This document shows, piece after piece, positions 33,066 through 44,586 of a stretch of 64,000 bases of DNA. The stretch lies in contig NW_004454181.1 of assembly GCF_000283155.1 (NCBI RefSeq), positions 17,847,216 to 17,911,215 of the forward strand. The letters are read 5' to 3'. The notes beneath the pieces are model-generated. The model made no database searches. It was given only the letters and a program-made list of their open reading frames with translations, and was not told the DNA's origin. The translations under genes were made by a program, and so were the position numbers. Origin of the DNA: Ceratotherium simum simum. Its lineage: Eukaryota; Chordata; Mammalia; Perissodactyla; Rhinocerotidae. How positions within the stretch are numbered: position 1 is the stretch's first letter; each line of letters opens with the position of its first letter.

Positions 33066-34439
33066 ATCCGAGGCCCTATTTTGTCTTCTGTTTTTATTCC
33101 AAGTTCCATTGCTTTGACTTTATTAATTCATAGTTATCTCTCACCTAGGAGTCATAGGGAAAGGTGAGCCATACACACTGCTTACTAGCACATCTACCTA
33201 GGGCAAGGCTTTTATTTCTAGATGAAGACCACATCTGTCTGTTCCCCCCACATCACTGTTCCCAGGTCTCACTCCACCTCTATCCCAAGCAGCTACCTTG
33301 CAAATATGTGTTGCTAAACAGCCCCAGGGCCTGCACAACAATACACATTTGGCTCTGAGAAAAATCCATCCCTTCCACCGGGAAAATCAACTTGAGTACT
33401 TGCATTCAATGAATAGAAAATCATGTACGAAGACCACTGTGCGATGTTGCTTATTTAATGTCTTTATTTTTTTCTTTATATTCCTCTAACACCTATTTCC
33501 ATCAATGATTTCTGCACAAATGCACAATGAAAACTTCTAATTCTTTTGAAAAGGGGATTCACATCTATTACACTCAAACATAATAGACTCTGAGACTAGA
33601 AATTCCATTTTAACTAGCATCGATATCTTAATTCTGCTGAATGTTCTGTACTATTTGTCATTTACCTCCTGAATCAAGTCAAAAGTATTACATATAGAGA
33701 TTGGCATGTCTTTTGAATTTAACTGTGTACAGATTATTAAAATTCTACAATTTTAGAAAAACCTGAGATTCATCGTATTGACATTCTCCTATGGGGCAAG
33801 CTGCCCAGGAAGAGTCCCAGTTCTGAGCGTGTTCTAAAATAAAGATTAAGCCTCATACTAAGGCCAAAATCTTGCTTGAAATTTAAAAGATGTCACTATA
33901 ACTTACTGGATACCGACGTAAACAAGACCAGTGCTACAGTTAGGCAAGTGAGTTCTTTTAGTTGGCTCCTGTTACAACTACGTGTCATCAACAGAATTTA
34001 CCTCCAATGTACCCAGATATTAAAAGATGTGTATCATTAAGTGTGAATAACCGCCATTTGTAAGTTCTGTAGATATTTTTATATCCTGCTTTATATAACT
34101 CTTATAAGATCCTAGATGTACACAGAAATATTTGTGACTTGCATATAGTTGTTTTTTTTTTAATCCTAGACTAGTGCCTCCTTAGCAATAAGTTTTTTGG
34201 GGACCTCTAGTTAATTTGCCAGGTAAGCAGAGAGACCTTGGACGCCCAATAGCTATGTCAATGAGTTTGACATTCTCTAAAACTACAACTTTCAACTTCT
34301 AAAATCCTCTTCTAAATCCCCTAAATGATCAATGACATACTTAAGTTAAATATGCTTGCAGAATTCTATAGTTTCCCTTTTACCAATTATACTTAAGGAG
34401 AAACCTTTGCTCCTGTTCAGAATAAACCACCAGTGTCAA
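33066..34439. other. 1.4-kb unassigned stretch
   Basis: AT-rich, with no recognised repeat family or gene. The short open frames (63-64 codons) are not supported. Confidence 0.4.
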
Positions 34440-34660
34440 ACATATGTGATGATTCAGTGGGAGGAGCATTGGGCTAGGACATCCTTTACCTCTGTCACTT
34501 CTTTTTGCTTGGACTATTAAGGTAGTCTCCTAACTGACTGCTCTGGGTTCAGTGTTTTCCCTTGATGATTTATTCTAATATCAAATGTATTTTCCAAACT
34601 GATAGCTGCCCCCAATCACCATTCCAATTAAAAACTTCCCATTGGCTGCTTGTTGCCTCT
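34440..34660 (+). repeat. MIR-like start plus L2 relic
   Basis: 34440-34485 resembles a MIR 5' end ('agtgggaggagcattgggct'). From 34495, 'cttggactattaaggtagtc', 'tcctaactgactgctctggg' and 'cttcccattggctgcttgtt' follow the sense L2 region upstream of its 3' end. Confidence 0.5.
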
Positions 34661-34669
34661 AGGATTAAT

Positions 34670-34920
34670 AATGATAGTAATAACATTAATACTTATGAAA
34701 GCCAACACTTACTGGATTTACTCTATGCTAGTCACTATGTGAAGCACTTTACATACATTTTCTCATTTGATTTTCACCGTAACTCTCCAAAAGTTCATGG
34801 TTGTGGAAACCAAGGCTCAATGAGGTTAGGTAATTTATCCAAGATCACATAGCTAGTATGTGATGGAACTAGGATCTAAACTCAGATCTATCTGACTAAA
34901 GATTGTACTATTAGCTATGA
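34670..34920 (-). repeat. MIR SINE, near full length
   Basis: 'gtgaagcactttacatacat', 'tttctcatttgattttcacc', 'aaggctcaatgaggttaggt' and 'atcacatagctagtatgtga' are antisense MIR in order. Confidence 0.9.
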
Positions 34921-35070
34921 TACTATTCTCTCTCTTCTTCCTAATGAGATGCAGCTTCATTGGCCAGTCTTTCATAAAGTGGAAACCCTTCATTTGTTCT
35001 CATAAATCTCTTGATAGTCTAACGCATACCCTCTTCTCTCTCTCGGTTTTCTTTTCATTGTCTTTAAAAA

Positions 35071-35079
35071 GTCATATTC
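35071..35079 (+). repeat. Target-site duplication, left copy (ERE at 35081)
   Basis: 'gtcatattc', repeated at 35381-35389. The preceding AAAAA also matches the A-tail. Confidence 0.9.
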
Positions 35080-35080
35080 C

Positions 35081-35380
35081 AGGGCCAGCCCCGTGGCTTA
35101 GGGGTTAAGTGTGCGCCACTCCGCAGCTGGTGGCCCGGGGTTCAGATCCCGGTCAAGCACTGACGCACCACTTCTCTGGCCATGCTGAGGCCATGTCCCA
35201 CATATAGCAACTAGAAGGATGTGCAACTAAGACATACAACTATCTACTGGGGCTTTGGGGAAAAAAAGGAGGAGGATTGGCAATAGATGTTAGCTCAGAG
35301 CCAGTCTTCCTCAGCAAAAAGAGGAGAATTAGCGCGGATGTTAGCTCAGGGCTGATCATCCTCACAAAAAAAAAAAAAAA
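35081..35380 (+). mobile_element. ERE SINE, long form
   Basis: Head 'agggccagccccgtggctta', B-box-like 'gggttcagatccc', then a module absent from the short form ('caactagaaggatgtgcaac', 'tatctactggggctttgggg'), an internal A-rich linker (about 35261-35268), and the two tandem tail modules ending in an A-tail. The TSD is 9 bp and exact. Confidence 0.97.
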
Positions 35381-35389
35381 GTCATATTC

Positions 35390-36034
35390 TATCTTTCAAT
35401 TCTTTAGTTTTCCTTTTCTTCCAACTTTTCTGCTTTTGCTTTTCCTTTCAGCTTTATGTACTTGCACCCATTCTCTGCATCTTCAGTCATTCAATGAACA
35501 AGTCACTATTGTTAAGCGCTTGCTGATTGGTCGTTATCTCTGTCTTTCATAAACTCACTGACTAGTAAGGGCACTAGATATGGGGGTGGGATCTATTCCA
35601 CAGTAGAAATAGCTGCAAAAGATGAAAGTGACCCTATTCCAGTGCCTAGCACTCAAAAAAAGTATTGGTAAAGAATCAAAGTCCTAATCTCTTTATTAAA
35701 TCTTATCTCTCATCTTCTGGGGTGGATAATCTTATTTCTCACAGGTAAATTATAAACTGAGCATAAAACAAAGTCCTGTGTTTCTTTTGTACCACTTCCA
35801 CTCATAGCTTAGGTATAGGTATGTAGTAAATATTTGGTATGTTCTTGCCTAACAAGCATGTGTGTATAAGCTATGTTTTATGTCCTGCCCAATTTTTCCA
35901 AGGAATTTCTTTGTGGAATGTATGTATTAAGTAATATAAATGTCTATATTGGCAAGTATATTTCCAAATATATAGAAGGTTATTGTGCTGAAGGAGAAAG
36001 AACACTGGAATAGGGATAGGAATTTAAGAATCAA
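35390..36034. other. Unassigned non-coding stretch
   Basis: No repeat or gene is recognised. Confidence 0.4.
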
Positions 36035-36045
36035 GACTAAGAGTC
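36035..36045 (+). repeat. Target sequence copy 1 of 3
   Basis: 'gactaagagtc'. The core 'actaagagt' recurs at 36328-36336 and 36658-36666. Confidence 0.9.
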
Positions 36046-36326
36046 GGGGGCCGGCCCGGTGGCTTAGTGGTTAAGTGCACGCGCTCCGCTGCTGGCGGCC
36101 CGGGTTCGGACCCCGGGCACGCACCNNNNNNNNNNNNNNNNNNNNNNNNNNNNNNNNNNNNNNNNNNNNNNNNNNNNNNNNNNNNNNNNNNNNNNNNNNN
36201 NNNNNNNNNNNNNNNNNNNNNNNNNNNNNNNNNNNNNNNNNNNNNGTGCAACTATGACATACAACTATCTACTGGGGCTTTGGGGGAAAATAAATAAATA
36301 AATAAATAAAATTAAAAAAAAAAAAA
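36046..36326 (+). mobile_element. ERE SINE, head-plus-middle form, with assembly gap
   Basis: A well-preserved head with A-box-like 'tggcttagtgg' and B-box-like 'gggttcggacccc', then 120 Ns, then 'tatctactggggctttgggg' directly followed by an AAAT-type tail. The two tail modules of the other copies are missing, so this copy ends where the long form has its internal A-rich linker. Confidence 0.93.
36126..36245. other. Assembly gap (120 N)
   Basis: A run of unknown bases inside a GC-rich SINE. Any open frame across it is meaningless. The run length may or may not reflect a real distance. Confidence 1.
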
Positions 36327-36337
36327 GACTAAGAGTC

Positions 36338-36656
36338 GGGCCGGCCCTGTGGCTTAGTGGTTAAGTGCGTGTGCTCCGCTGCTGGCGGCCCAGTTCAGAT
36401 GTGGGGGCGCGCCCCGAGGCACCGCTTCTCTAGCCATGCTGAGGCCGCGTCCCACATACAGCAACTAGAAGGATGTGCAACTATGACATGCAACTATCTA
36501 CTGGGGCTTTGGGGAGAAAAAGGGGAAAAAAAAAACAGAGGAGGAGGATTGGCAATAGATGTTAGCTCAGAGCTGGTCTTCCTCAGCAAAAAGAGGAGGA
36601 TTGCCATGGATGTTAGCTCAGGGATGATCTTCCTCACACACACACACACAAAAAAA
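36338..36656 (+). mobile_element. ERE SINE, long form
   Basis: Starts 'gggccggccctgtggcttag' and includes the 'caactagaagg' module, an A-rich linker (about 36513-36535) and both tail modules. The terminal CACA has expanded to a CA microsatellite (36634-36650) before the final A-run. Flanked by copies 2 and 3 of the target sequence. Confidence 0.97.
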
Positions 36657-36667
36657 CACTAAGAGTG
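36657..36667 (+). repeat. Target sequence copy 3 of 3
   Basis: 'cactaagagtg', differing from copies 1 and 2 only at its first and last base. Confidence 0.85.
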
Positions 36668-36795
36668 CTGAAAGATGTATGCCATTTGATAAATATCTTC
36701 TCTGAGGATAGAATTAATGATATCTGCCTTATTGGCTCCATAGAATTATGTTAAGCGAATTGGGTAAGTGACATGAAAGGCTTTATAGTCTATAC

Positions 36796-37653
36796 CAGTG
36801 ATTCTCAAAGTGTGGTTCGAGGACCCCTAGCGGGTTTACTATATCAGAGTTCAACCAGAGAAACGGAACCAGTAGGAGATATAGATTAAGAGACTTATTG
36901 CAAGGAATTGATTTACATGATTGTGGGGTTGGTGAGGCAAGTGTGACACCCACAGGATAGGCCATCAGGCAGGCCAGGCTGGAATTCTCAAGCATAAGCT
37001 GAAGCTGCTATCCGCACATGGAATTTCCTCCTCTTTTCCAGGAAAGACACAGCTCTGCTTCTAAGGCCTTTCCACTGATTGAATCAGGCCCATCCAGATT
37101 ATCTAGGATAATCTCTTCTATTTAAAGTTGACTGATTATAGACTTTAACCACACCTACAAAACACCTTCACAGCAACACCTAGACTGATGCTTGATTGAA
37201 TAACTGGGACTGTAGCCTAGCCAAGGTGATACATAAAACTAACCATCACAGTCACCAAAACTCTTTCAGGGGGCACATGAATCTTTCCTTTTCCATCTAT
37301 GAATGAGGCTGGATTTTTCTTCATATACTTTAAACGGAGCAACATAGTACAACAGAGTGAATGCATAAACAGACATGAAAATCCAGCTGTCTTCTACTAA
37401 TCCAAATACTAAAGAGATTTAGAAAGATTCCCACTAATTTTTTGTTTTGGAAAATCTAGTTATTTTTCATGAAAATGTTACATATTAATATGTAATCAAT
37501 ATATTCTTAAATCATTATTTTAGAATTTTCTAATTTTAAGTTTCTGATACAGTCAATATAGATGGAAATAACACAAACAAAAATTTATCAGGATCCTAAA
37601 TAATTTTTAAGAGTGTAAAGGAACTCTGATTCCAAAAGGATTGAGAACCACTA
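36796..37653. mobile_element. hAT-type DNA transposon relic, interrupted
   Basis: Left terminus 'cagtgattctcaaagtgtgg' and right terminus 'ttgagaaccacta' form imperfect inverted ends of the hAT/Charlie kind. The internal order is 'ggacccctagcggg' ... 'gtcaccaaaactctttcagg' ... 'gaaaatccagctgtcttcta' ... 'ttttaagagtgtaaaggaac'. It is split at 36834/37251 by another repeat. Flanking 8-mers 'gtctatac' and 'tcctacac' agree at 5 of 8 positions and could be an eroded TSD. No transposase frame is present. Confidence 0.75.
36835..37250 (+). repeat. Ancient repeat inserted in the hAT relic
   Basis: 'gagttcaaccagagaaacgg', 'attgcaaggaattgatttac', 'ttaaccacacctacaaaaca' and 'ccttcacagcaacacctaga', ending 'cataaaactaaccatcaca', make an ordered pattern seen in many eutherian genomes. 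I do not name the family. The host transposon resumes at 37251. Confidence 0.6.
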
Positions 37654-39090
37654 TCCTACACAAGTGTAATGATTATAGAAACTTACCTTTATCAGTGAAA
37701 CAAACACCTCAATAGTTATCCTGATATTTGGCATAAATCATTGCAAATGACTTCTATTACACAGCATGAAGTAGATAATATAAAAACTTGGCCTTACTTT
37801 ATGAATATCAAAATGATCTAATCTGTTCCTCCTCATGCATTGATTTAAACAAATTATTATTCAAAGAATCACAAGCTCCTTTTGTGATCTCCTAATGACT
37901 TGACCTGATGCTATAAATACCTATTTAAATTTTGGCTATAAATACTTTCAACATCAATATTCAGTATTTTATTCTAAAACTTATTTTTTGCAGATCTCAG
38001 TAAGTTATCCCTGCCAAGTTTCCTTACATGACGGTCAAAATGTTTATTTGGGGGATATTTTTATTCATGTTTTATATACTAAAAATTGGTAAGCTAACAA
38101 AGTGGGCAAGAAGGGAGTTCTGGTGACTTTCTATCCCACTGGGTAAACTTTGAGTTATTCTTTACTATTTAGTCATCTTTTGATTAACCAGAAAAATTGA
38201 AGGAAAGTAAGTCATGGAAACATCAAAAATCATGATTAAAACAAAAATGGCCAAAAGATGGTACAAAATTGATTTGAAGAAAATTAATCTAGGCGAAAGT
38301 GCATATCATATTCCAAAACACATTATCATTATATAGTGTCACTCCAAAGAGTAAAGTAAAAGGAGTAGTATAAGTATAATCTTTTAAGATAGAAGTTGCA
38401 AACTAGGATTGCTGCAGGGCCCAGGCGGGTAAGGTAACCTCCTGAAGCAGTCCAGATGAGGCATGGGGATACTTGTGCCCTGTCCGAAGGGGGTGGCCAT
38501 CATTTAGCAATGGCCAACTCTTGACTTGTAGGAATGTGTACCCATGGTTGTCATTTCCTTGGCTTGCTCCAGAAAAAAAGAATCTGCATTACTATGAGAA
38601 ATATCCTAATGTTTAAATGTTGCCAACTAATCTAAAATTCAAGTCTGTGCAGGCCAAACAAAATATTCCTGCAGATTATTACCACTGTGTAACATCTGAT
38701 TTAGGAACAGTGAATATCATATAAATTGCTTGAAGACAAAGGACCAAGAAGTTACCATCCACTGAGGTAGTCTATAGTGCTGTTGTTTTTCAGCTGAGCC
38801 TGTCCCTGCCCCATCAATACTATTTAGTATAAAGGCTCCTCGTCATTATTTTGTCTTTGCTTTCTAAGATTACTTCAGAAATCAAATCAATTGGTGGAGA
38901 TCCAGACTGAGATGGCACACTCCCTCAAATTGCTCATCTTTGAAAGTTTGCTCAACGTCTACCTGGAGGAAAAGGCAAGCTTAGGTTGGGGAAGAGTAGA
39001 CAAGACTCACCAAACTCGCCTAGTTTACTCAGTGATCAGTCCTGCAGTTATCCTAGCCGATCACCACAGGAGTCCAGGAAACATCTAAGG
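37654..39090. other. 1.4-kb unassigned stretch
   Basis: AT-rich. No repeat family is recognised with confidence and no gene. Confidence 0.4.
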
Positions 39091-39303
39091 CAGGATTTCT
39101 CAGCCTCAGCACTTCACATTTTGGGCCAGGTAATTCTTTGCATGAGAGGATGTCCTGTACAGTGTAGGATGTTTAGCAGCATCCTTGGGCTATACCCACT
39201 AGAAGCCAGTAGCACCACCAACCAAGTTTGACAATCAAAGATGTCTCCAGATATTGTCAAAAATCCCCTGGGAGGCAAAATCATCCCTTGTTGAGAACCA
39301 CTG
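39091..39303. mobile_element. hAT-type MITE
   Basis: Begins 'caggatttctcagcctcagc' and ends 'cttgttgagaaccactg', giving imperfect terminal inverted repeats (cag-n4-tctca). The middle 'gtaggatgtttagcagcatc' and 'gatgtctccagatattgtca' is a familiar eutherian MITE. Flanking 8-mers 'atctaagg' (39083-39090) and 'atctagga' (39304-39311) are close, consistent with an 8-bp hAT TSD. Confidence 0.8.
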
Positions 39304-39839
39304 ATCTAGGAGTATTCACGCAAGCCCCTTGGGGGGTCTCGCACCTCTTCTCAGGATGCTTACACTATACTCTTCCTAAGAGGAGTTCTGGTAAATGAAA
39401 TGTGTTCCATCATGTTTCATTTCCAGAGATTTTTGATGCCCTGGGCAACTGCCCTGCTGTCCATCCCCTTACCTCAGTCTTGAAGGAACGAGTTTTGTGA
39501 CTAATCTCTCCTATTAGCAACTTCTCCTCAAGTTTTTGTTATTTGCTCAGGGCTTCTTCCAACCCTTGCTCATTAATCCTGTATTAATGTTTGCATCTAA
39601 TTAACCAGCTAAAAGGCTTCAAGTTACTTTCCACTCCAAGTACTTAAAACATCATTTTCCTTGCTCAGTGAGGATTAATCTAGACCCTTGCCTTTCTCAG
39701 GACTAAAATTAAGACAATAAGCATTGACTTATCAAAGTGACCATAAGATTTTTCCTCACAACTTTTTCTGCTATATTTTGTTTGCAGAATTATATGACCC
39801 TGTTTTTTTCCTAATGGGAGTAATGATGTTGATCTGTTA
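39304..39839. other. Unassigned non-coding stretch
   Basis: No repeat or gene is recognised. Confidence 0.4.
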
Positions 39840-39915
39840 AAGCTGTTGAGGAATTAAATGAGTCAGATTGTGTAGAGTGCTTAACACAGTGCTTGTTATC
39901 ATACAGTGATAGTTA
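39840..39915 (+). repeat. MIR SINE 3' end
   Basis: 'ggaattaaatgagtcagatt' and 'agtgcttaacacagtgcttg' are the MIR 3' portion. Confidence 0.65.
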
Positions 39916-40529
39916 TAACAATTACCACCAGTAAAATTGGCACAGCTTGTAGTAAATAACTGGTCTTAAGCTTATGAAGTTCATCCTGGTTTTGTGGTGC
40001 TAGTGGGATGAGATGGGGGCAAAAGCCTCTGTCAACAGTTGCTCCTTTAATTGGCAAGTTTGGGCAGAAAGAATATAAAGACTAAACATGACAAATTGTC
40101 TAAAAACCATAAATGAATAGCATTGCAGTCAATGAGAAATGCGAATATATACAAAATGCTCAATTCACTTAAGCGTAGAAAAATTGACTGCAGGAAATGA
40201 GAATTATTTAAACCTCTGTGACATGTGATCTTTTAACATGATATGTTAGGGAATTCCAGCAGCCAGGCAACAGAAACATGGCCTCTCTAACAAAAACTGA
40301 ACACAGCATTTCATATCTATTATTTGTTATTAGGATTCTAATTAGCCAGATAGCGGCATTTAATTCCAGCATCATGATACAAATAACTTGCCACATGCCT
40401 GTTAGTATTTACGATTTCTAAGCAGCTTGGAAAATGAGGCTGTGCTTTGAGGACTCTCTATCAATTGATCAGAATGACAAAAGATATTCTAGACTCTCTT
40501 GTCTGAAAATTGTATGTACCTCTCTGTTG
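39916..40529. other. Unassigned non-coding stretch
   Basis: No repeat or gene is recognised. Confidence 0.4.
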
Positions 40530-40735
40530 GGGAAGTGGCGAGGGGAAAAAGTGCTGGTCTTAGGAGTGAGGACATGGGGTTTGTGGTCCCTTGTCTGCCA
40601 CCACCTTCCTGTGTGGCCTTGAGCAGACTTATTAACCTCTCTAAGCTTCAGTGTCCTCACCACGGCGCAAAGAAGCAGCACGAAACGACCTCTAATTACC
40701 TTCTGGTGCTAACATTCTGTGATTAACCAAATCTA
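40530..40735 (+). repeat. MIR SINE
   Basis: 'gtgctggtcttaggagtgag', 'ttcctgtgtggccttgagca', 'acctctctaagcttcagtgt' and 'ctggtgctaacattctgtga' give a MIR over nearly full length. Confidence 0.8.
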
Positions 40736-43464
40736 TGATTCTAGGTCACACTTGTACCAAGAAACCATCTCTGAGAAAAGGGAAGAAAAGGAAAAAGGAC
40801 TTGCAAAACACTTTTCTCTTCAGCAGATGGAGAACTGTGATGTGTCAAGTGCCTTTTTAAAAAATTCTAGACTCTCCAAAGTGTTAGGCAAATTTTATAT
40901 TCCTACAAATTTCTAGCTTGTATCTTACTGTTACAGCTATTCAGATTTTAGATTTTGTGGCTGTTTCTTCTCTTCTAAATGTTTCCTGTGTCCATGTTTC
41001 TTCTTAGCAGTCTGATAGGATCTAACCGTACCTATAAATTCACAATTACCCTAGCAACCAACCAAGATCATATGTAGATATTTTCATTTTCATGAAGTCA
41101 GATATTATGTTCATTTCTTCCCACCTCCTTTTATTCTTAAGCTTGGTAATATTCCCCTTTTGTTACCCTCAAAATAGGCTTGTTGCTTGCTCTACCTTCT
41201 CGTTTACTTATGGACCCATCAATGACTATCCATCAGTATCGCAACTGGTTCATGATATTTACCCCAATTAGCTGAGTTACAGGCAACTCAGTAAAAGGAT
41301 TATACATGAAAATTTCTTTTTAGCCTGTGAATAAAAGCTCTCAAAAAGCCCATAAACAATTCTGATTTTCTGTATGTTTGAAGCATTCACATAATCCATA
41401 AGGATAACATATTGGTCCCACTTTCCTTATTTTGTATAATCAAACAGTAATCAATAAGAACTATGACTATTGCAAAAGGATGTTTCTGAAGCATTGACGA
41501 CAAATTCATCACCAGCACGCATATAGTAGTCACTGTGGAGAGTCTTTTCTTTCTTAAGTGCCCTTGAAACCCAGCAACTGAATTATATTCCAGGCCCCCA
41601 AGGAGAGCTACAAGGTTATAATTGTCGCACACTTAATTACATGCATTGCAAAAGGTAAATGGACAAAGTCATTTTTGTACCATATATAGAAAATAAAATT
41701 GCTTATGAATTTTGTTCTTGCTGGCTCACTGATTCACAGAAAGTAGAAATTTATGCAAGAACCATGTCTAACAGTGATGGTGCTGTCTAACCGCACAGCC
41801 GAGCCGAGAACACTGCCTTCACTGTTCTGGGACTGGGCCCCACACTTACAGACGTGCTATTCTTCTTCTCTCAGGGCCCTAGTGAGGTAGCTTATTTTTC
41901 CCTTTTCCTTTATTGGTCACAGTTGTTTCTTTCCAGGCCATCTTCTCTGAGTTTCCAAGGGAGTGTTAGCTTCAAGCCTTGCCTTGACACCATCAGATAT
42001 AATCAGAGAAATGAAAAATGTCACAGGAAAGAGAAATGGTATTTTAGCCAAGCTATACAAGAGAAATAGTGCCACTTTCAAGCCCTGTTTTCACAGCTTC
42101 TAATGGAGCCTGCTCAGGAGGGGCGTCAGCTGTGCAGGGGTAAGTAAGAGCAACCTGGCCCTTCCTGCGTAACCAGGAATGACCGCCTCCTATGATCACT
42201 GAGTCTAAGTTTTGAATCAGGCCCAGAATATAACTATTTCTCTTTGTACTACATTTGAAATTTCTTTTGGCTTGCTGAGTGCGAGATCCACATTCCTTTT
42301 CTAACACAATGTACTTTTCTTCAATTGATTTCATTAGGATAAAGTGATGGCAAATGCTACTTCCTTATATGCAATAGAGCTTGCAGCCTGAATGTACCTG
42401 AATACATTTTATAATAAATAATATATCCTGCATTCATCCAGTGCCGCCTGAGGAAGCAGGTGGAGTTAGTGTCTTGTTCTCAAAGCGGAAAGAAACCGCA
42501 GCTTTGAGGCCGAGAGTGAGATCATTATACGGCTTCCCAATCTCATCTCGATAAACTCTGAAGCTGGCAGTGGTTTTCAAGCACAGGCGGGAACTTGTGT
42601 TTTCCTTTGAGCTCAGAGGAGAAAACTGATGCTTGAAGAAAAATATGTTTACTCCCTAAGTACTAACTACTCCTTCCAGAAAAAAAACCCATGCATGCAG
42701 GTAGGTCTGTGACGGACACCTTTAATACAATCCTATTGTGGCATGTTCTTGGGGCTAGGGTAACACATCTCCAACTATAAGGTGAAAAGTCAACTTTTTA
42801 AAATCACTTTGAGCAGCTAATTGTTTAGCCTGCAGGAGTTCATATACCGAGTGGAACTCATTTGTCCTCTGAATTTGCTACACAGTTGTAGTCAAGGTAG
42901 CCAGAAAGGAATTCAAACTTCTGGGGAGGAACTTGACCTCCAATAGCTAATCTGGTACTCTGCTTCTCTCTTCTCCAACGTCCCTTTCTGTGTTTCCATA
43001 TCTTGCAAACATACAGTCATGAGTGCTAGGAGTGTTATTCCATTAACAGACGCACTGTTACATTAAGCCATTAATCAGGCAAATCACAGATGTTGTTTTC
43101 TTTCTAAACATTACTATAATTACTCCTAATACCTACTAAATTTGTCATTTTGTTGCCATTGATGACTTTTTAAAAATTTATTAGATAATTCATTTCTGAC
43201 ATTCTATTTATATGGATTTAAGTTGTATTTCTACCTTGGAGGGTTCAGGATCTCTCTCCTCCAGTTGTTACCGTGTGCTTCCCAAAGAATATAGCAGGGT
43301 AACCTCACACACTGGGTGGATTAATAGACTCTTGAGAGACTGAAGGTTGAAACCCACATGCTGAGTTTGCAATCAAGCCATATTCTCCTTGTGCTAAAAG
43401 ACGGGTGTTATCATTTTGAGGCAGATGGTGCTAATAAGTCTAGCTAAAGGAGTCTGCCATTCTC
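40736..43464. other. 2.7-kb stretch with no recognised repeat
   Basis: The longest part of the window in which I see no SINE, LINE, LTR or DNA transposon. Open frames are at most 93 codons and unconvincing. Base composition is unremarkable. It could be unique intergenic or intronic DNA, possibly with regulatory elements that single-sequence reading cannot reveal. Confidence 0.45.
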
Positions 43465-43620
43465 AAAGGCAGAGATAGGAAGGGAACTTAGTCCAGCTGC
43501 CTGGTTTACAGATGGTGAAACGGACACGGTGAAATGAAGTCTGAGTTACTGAGACAGAACAACGACTGGTATCCAAGGCTCCTGGCTCTCAATCCAGTGT
43601 TGGTTCTTCTACCACATTCG
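43465..43620 (-). repeat. MIR-family fragment
   Basis: 'cttagtccagctgcctggtt', 'tacagatggtgaaacggaca' and 'atccaaggctcctggctctc' follow the antisense of a MIR-family SINE. Confidence 0.6.
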
Positions 43621-43964
43621 TTCTCCAAATGGCCCTTGCCATATCAGAAGGAAATAAAAATCTCCTTCTTAACTCAAAAGTAAGCTAAAACAGGTTGGGT
43701 TTCTGAGACTGATTCTATCCATTTACCTACTCTCCTAAAAGTAAAACTTAGCCAGCCCTTGTTAAATGCTTGTTTGAACCTAGGAAGCTCTATCTTCATT
43801 GCTGATTAAATGTCACTGATTTCTCCCTTTCCAGTGACAGCGCTTTAAAATTTTCTTCTAAGAAATTCAAGCAGCTGGAGCCCTTTCTCCTTCTCATCTT
43901 TTAGTTCTCCATAAAATACACTTTTATTAAGAGATTGAGTAAACGGGTAGTTACAATAGCAGTG
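43621..43964. other. Unassigned non-coding stretch
   Basis: No repeat or gene is recognised. Confidence 0.4.
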
Positions 43965-44130
43965 GTGTGGCTTAGTAGAAAAAAAATAAGCATTGGAATC
44001 GAGCTTGGAATTGAATCCCTTGTTCTATTTCTTAGTAATTGTGTGACATTAGACAAGTTACTAGCCTCTCAAGTCCTCACATTGAATGTGTGTGTGTGTT
44101 TGTAATCACCTAGTACAATGTAATGACTGG
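43965..44130 (+). repeat. MIR SINE
   Basis: 'cttggaattgaatcccttgt', 'cttagtaattgtgtgacatt' and 'agacaagttactagcctctc' are MIR. A TG run (44089-44102) follows. Confidence 0.75.
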
Positions 44131-44586
44131 ATCGCAAAAGGGACTTTAACCATTACTATTCATTGGAACCAAATGAGAGGGAATATTAACTGTCATGGCA
44201 TTTTTTAATGTTATATAATGTCTTAATGTCTGGAGGAAAGAAGGAGAATCTCATTTTCTGCTTTTGGGGTTAATGATCACTGGCTGCTGTTAATGCATGC
44301 AGACAGCCTTGCAGATAGTTAGCAGCCTGCAAACAACCAGAATTATTGGGGAGGAGGTACTTCCATCCCTTAACCAAAGTTGTTGCAGGCTGCTCTGGTG
44401 TGGTGTAGTATCAATTTGAACTCACTAGATTGAAGAAATAACACAGGAACACAAGAATACATTGTTTCTTTCCCTCATCTGCCTGTTTAAATAAAAATAA
44501 CAGATCCCTCCAAGCTTGATGGTGAAATTCTCACACACACGCTGCCATATATTCTCTGCCTCCTCTTCCCCAAGTACAGCCCAAAG
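44131..44586. other. Unassigned non-coding stretch
   Basis: No repeat or gene is recognised. Confidence 0.4.

Noticed and set aside
36056..36125. tRNA gene
   Set aside because: A-box and B-box-like motifs belong to the tRNA-derived head of an ERE SINE. There is no cloverleaf-consistent 3' half, and the same head recurs in ten other copies.
36024..36297. Open frames across the N run
   Set aside because: They consist mostly of unknown residues across an assembly gap inside a SINE.
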